Shown here: in pieces, positions 61,757-64,000 of the stretch
Position numbering within the stretch: position 1 is the stretch's first letter
Layout: each line of letters starts with the position of its first letter
Assembly (NCBI GenBank): GCA_002352215.1
Contig: DEIB01000005.1
Location: forward strand, 29,865-93,864
Origin: Chthonomonas sp. UBA2785
Lineage (GTDB): Bacteria > Armatimonadota > Fimbriimonadia > Fimbriimonadales > Fimbriimonadaceae
Direction: 5' to 3'
Length of the DNA: 64,000 bases
Notes under the pieces: model-generated
Databases searched by the model: none
The model's input: the letters and a program-made list of their open reading frames with translations, nothing else
Told to the model about the DNA's origin: nothing
Position numbers and translations under genes: made by a program

Positions 61757-63643
61757 ATGAACAAAATGATCAAGTTCGCCCTGACGGCGGTGCTCGGTGC
61801 GGGTCTCATCGTGCCGGCCCTCGCGCAGGACAACTTCCCGGACGTTCCGGACAATCACTGGGCGTTCGAAGCTCTCTCGAACCTGAAGGGCAGCGTGCTC
61901 TTCGGCTACCCGGACGGTCTCTACCGAGGCAACCGACCGACGACCCGCTACGAATTCGCGGTGGCGCTGAACCAGCTCTACATGCGCATGATGGGCGTGG
62001 TCGAAGGCATGGAAGGCAAGATCGCTGATCTTGAGCGCATGATCGGTCAGAACCAAGGTGGCAACGACGGTGACCTCCGCACCGCCCTCGAAGCGCTGAA
62101 GCGCGACGTGGACGGCATGAAGGCCTGGCGCTCCGACATCGAAAACTTCAAGCGACTGAGCACCGAGTTCGAAAAGGAACTCGCCAGCCTCGGCGTGGAC
62201 GTTGACAAGCTGCAATCCGACGTGGCCTCGCTCGATGAGCGCGTGCGACGACTGGAAAACGGCGGCGCCAGCGTGAAGATCGGTGGTGACGTCAACTTCC
62301 TGATCCTCGGTGGTCACAGCAACGACGGAGACTTCGGTCTGACGCAAGACGGTCGCCCGACGGGCGTCGGCAACCTGGGCAACCCGGTTGGCGTGACCCG
62401 CGACCTGAGCGTGCTGCACGAACTCGGCCTGAGCCTCAGCGGCAAGGTTGATGACAACACCTCCTTCAAGGGAACGCTGGTCTTCGGTGACACGTTCGCT
62501 GCGCTTGGTGGTCTGAACACTCGCAACGCCGGTGCTCCGTTCAACAACGGTGGCAACGCCAGCGACATGTACATCTACAACCTCTCTGCGAACTTCAACA
62601 GCGCCCTGGCCGGTCAAGGCTTCAACGCTGAAGTGGGTCGCGTGGGTCACCAAGTTGGTAAGTACCTGTGGAAGCGCAGCGACTACACGCCGTACTACGC
62701 CAACGAGCGATGGGACAATGGCAACTTCATCTTCGACGGTGCGATCCTCGGCTTCAACTTCGGTGAAGCGAAGGTCAACCTGTTCGGTGGTAAGAACAGC
62801 CAGCGCAACACGGTCAACGGGAACGACCTCAACATGATCGGTCTGAACCTGGGCAACCCGGCCGCTGTGGTGGACACCACCCTCGGTCTGCAAGCCATGT
62901 TCGGTCTGGGCGATAACGGCAAGCTCAACCTTGCTTACATCATCCACGACAGCGACGTGAACCCGACGACCAACGGTGGCGTGAACCGCCTGAGCGTCTA
63001 CGGCGCCGAAGCTGACTTCAACTTCAGCGGCCTGGCCGTCTCCGGTAAGTACAGCCAGTCCGTGGCTGGTCGCGGCGACACGAGCGTCATCGACAGCGAC
63101 AACTCGGCGTTCGAAGTCGGCCTTGGCTACAAGGTCAGCAACTTCAACCTGATGGGTGGTTACCGACGCGTGGAAACGAACTTCCTCGCTGCTGGTAGCT
63201 GGGATCGCATCGGTACGGTTTGGAACCCGCGCAACATCGAGGGCTTCTACGCCGGCGTGAACTTCATGCCGAACGACACCATGAACGTCTACGTCAAGGG
63301 TCAGTTCATGGAAGCCGTGCAAGCTGGCGCTGCTGGCAACCCGCTGGTGTCCGCTAACGATGACGTGACCTCCTTCAAGGTTGGTCTCGACTACAAGCTG
63401 GCCTCCAACTGGGGCTTCAAGGCTTCGTACGAAGATGTCCGCTGGAACTACGCCGCGGGCACCGACCCGAACCAGCGATGGTTCCACGTCGGCTTCGACT
63501 ACGGTCTGGGCGCCAACAGCAACGTGGCCATCGGCTACCTCTACAGCGATGTCGACTTCAAGGGTCGCCAAGCCGCCTTCGGCTTCGGTAACAATCGCTA
63601 CCGCGGTGGTCTGATCACCACCCAGCTCTCCGTCAAGTTCTAA
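61757..63643 (+). CDS. SLH-domain outer-membrane beta-barrel protein (OmpM/SlpA-like)
   Basis: A 628-residue exported protein. It has a signal peptide (MIKFALTAVLGAGLIVPALA), one SLH domain at about 25-80 (DNFPDVPDNHWAFEALSNLK, LYRGNRPTTRYEFAVALNQL), a coiled coil at about 85-180 (DLERMIGQNQ, LQSDVASLDERVRRLENGGA) and a large C-terminal barrel of alternating strands ending VKF. This is the layout of proteins that tie the outer membrane to the cell wall and form pores. GGAG lies seven bases before ATG 61757. A strong promoter, leader hairpin and terminator, together with a narrow codon choice, suggest very high expression. Confidence 0.9.
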   Translation: MNKMIKFALTAVLGAGLIVPALAQDNFPDVPDNHWAFEALSNLKGSVLFGYPDGLYRGNRPTTRYEFAVALNQLYMRMMGVVEGMEGKIADLERMIGQNQGGNDGDLRTALEALKRDVDGMKAWRSDIENFKRLSTEFEKELASLGVDVDKLQSDVASLDERVRRLENGGASVKIGGDVNFLILGGHSNDGDFGLTQDGRPTGVGNLGNPVGVTRDLSVLHELGLSLSGKVDDNTSFKGTLVFGDTFAALGGLNTRNAGAPFNNGGNASDMYIYNLSANFNSALAGQGFNAEVGRVGHQVGKYLWKRSDYTPYYANERWDNGNFIFDGAILGFNFGEAKVNLFGGKNSQRNTVNGNDLNMIGLNLGNPAAVVDTTLGLQAMFGLGDNGKLNLAYIIHDSDVNPTTNGGVNRLSVYGAEADFNFSGLAVSGKYSQSVAGRGDTSVIDSDNSAFEVGLGYKVSNFNLMGGYRRVETNFLAAGSWDRIGTVWNPRNIEGFYAGVNFMPNDTMNVYVKGQFMEAVQAGAAGNPLVSANDDVTSFKVGLDYKLASNWGFKASYEDVRWNYAAGTDPNQRWFHVGFDYGLGANSNVAIGYLYSDVDFKGRQAAFGFGNNRYRGGLITTQLSVKF

Positions 63644-63667
63644 ACAAACGAAACGGATAGCAAGAGA

Positions 63668-63697
63668 GGCCTCCATCCTTCGGGATGGGGGCCTTTT
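63668..63697 (+). terminator. Rho-independent terminator after the SLH gene
   Basis: GGCCTCCATCC, loop TTCG, GGATGGGGGCC, then TTTT: 11 pairs with one wobble and a stable UUCG tetraloop. Confidence 0.92.
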
Positions 63698-63755
63698 CCT
63701 TGCCTCCCGCATCGAATGGGCAAACCCATACCCTCCCTGGTTCGTCTGAATAGAT

Positions 63756-64000
63756 GTGAAACGAACTTGGAAAGTCTCGGGCCTCGCCTTGGCCGCCGTC
63801 CTTCTCCTTTCAGCCGGGGCTCAGGGGCAAGTCCGCCAAATCATCAAGATCCTCGGTGTGGGGGCCGCCGTCAAGCAGTTCGCGCCGGAAATCAACCGTG
63901 CCTTCAATGGCCTCACCGGACACAAGGACACCAACGCTCGTTACAGCAAGGTGGTCCCCATCATCAGCATTGGCATCAACACCCGCGACGCCATCGGGGC
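63756..64000 (+). CDS. Secreted protein of unknown function (partial, 3' end beyond window)
   Basis: Open from GTG at 63756 to the right edge (81 codons). Residues 1-24 form a signal peptide (VSGLALAAVLLLSAGAQGQ). The visible mature part (VRQIIKILGVGAAVKQFAPE, VVPIISIGINTRDAIG) matches nothing I recognise. An ATG two bases earlier is followed at once by a stop. The ribosome-binding site is weak. Confidence 0.65.
   Translation, partial: MKRTWKVSGLALAAVLLLSAGAQGQVRQIIKILGVGAAVKQFAPEINRAFNGLTGHKDTNARYSKVVPIISIGINTRDAIG

Overview
The window is high-GC, gene-dense chromosomal DNA, probably from the Armatimonadota (Fimbriimonadia-like). This placement is an inference from gene content. Diderm genes (lpxC, lpxD, bamA, tamB, ompH/skp-like, lnt) sit beside an S-layer-homology (SLH) outer-membrane protein and PEP-CTERM proteins. 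Genes typical of Terrabacteria (rny-ymdB, cdaA-cdaR, purS/purQ) are also present. No rRNA, tRNA, CRISPR array, prophage or insertion sequence was seen.

Layout. 1-1971 (-): a sugar-type ABC transporter gene in which a periplasmic binding protein is fused to a MalF-like permease; it runs off the left edge. 2072-3437 (-): two tandem PEP-CTERM paralogues, each with its own terminator. 3610-9902 (+): recA-recX-rny-ymdB, a secreted PKD protein, cdsA and an orphan ABC ATPase. That ATPase gene carries two perfect parS (ParB-binding) palindromes inside its coding sequence. 9936-12539 (+): valS. 12543-16023 (-): recF-dciA-comEC, with ComEC split into a membrane gene and a metallo-beta-lactamase gene. 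16221-18305: divergent RDD and DUF58 genes. 18368-22223 (+): acyl-CoA synthetase, an enolase-superfamily epimerase and a DUF1611 protein; the last two resemble the D-glutamate (dgcA/dgcN) pair.

22242-26893 (-): DUF4143 ATPase, NlpC/P60 hydrolase, purQ, purS and a polysaccharide-deacetylase-like protein. 26962-32482 (+): hisG, DoxX, an S9 peptidase, an AlbA_2 (Schlafen-type) protein and an HD protein. 32479-33659 (-): DinB-like and thioredoxin-fold proteins. 33772-44587 (+): lipA, then an envelope cluster tamB-bamA-ompH-lipoprotein-lpxD-lpxC. 44584-45174 (-) is ribE. 45299-47495 (+) is rpoN and an FkbM methyltransferase. 47461-48759 (-) is a CNNM/CorC transporter. 48799-52705 (+): a DapA-family aldolase, cdaA-cdaR, a GNAT protein and a SnoaL-like protein. 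52730-55164 (-): phosphoesterase and lnt. 55264-56457 (+): metK. 56461-58913 (-): TPR protein and a GAF/degenerate-GGDEF sensor. 59085-59190 (+): a probable free-standing structured RNA. 59253-60122 (-): nfo. 60178-61521 (+): phosphomannomutase. 61757-63643 (+): the SLH porin with a strong promoter, a 5'-end GAAA hairpin and a strong terminator. A partial secreted protein ends the window.

How it fits together. Much of the window builds and maintains a diderm envelope: lipid A (LpxC/LpxD), outer-membrane protein insertion (BamA, Skp-like), lipid traffic (TamB), lipoprotein maturation (Lnt), SLH tethering, phospholipid synthesis (CdsA) and peptidoglycan turnover (NlpC/P60, epimerase). A second theme is DNA maintenance (RecA/RecX, RecF, DciA, ComEC, Nfo, parS), which suggests an origin-proximal position. 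Several genes have a TANNNT -10 box 5-7 bases before the start codon and no Shine-Dalgarno sequence, which suggests frequent leaderless transcripts.
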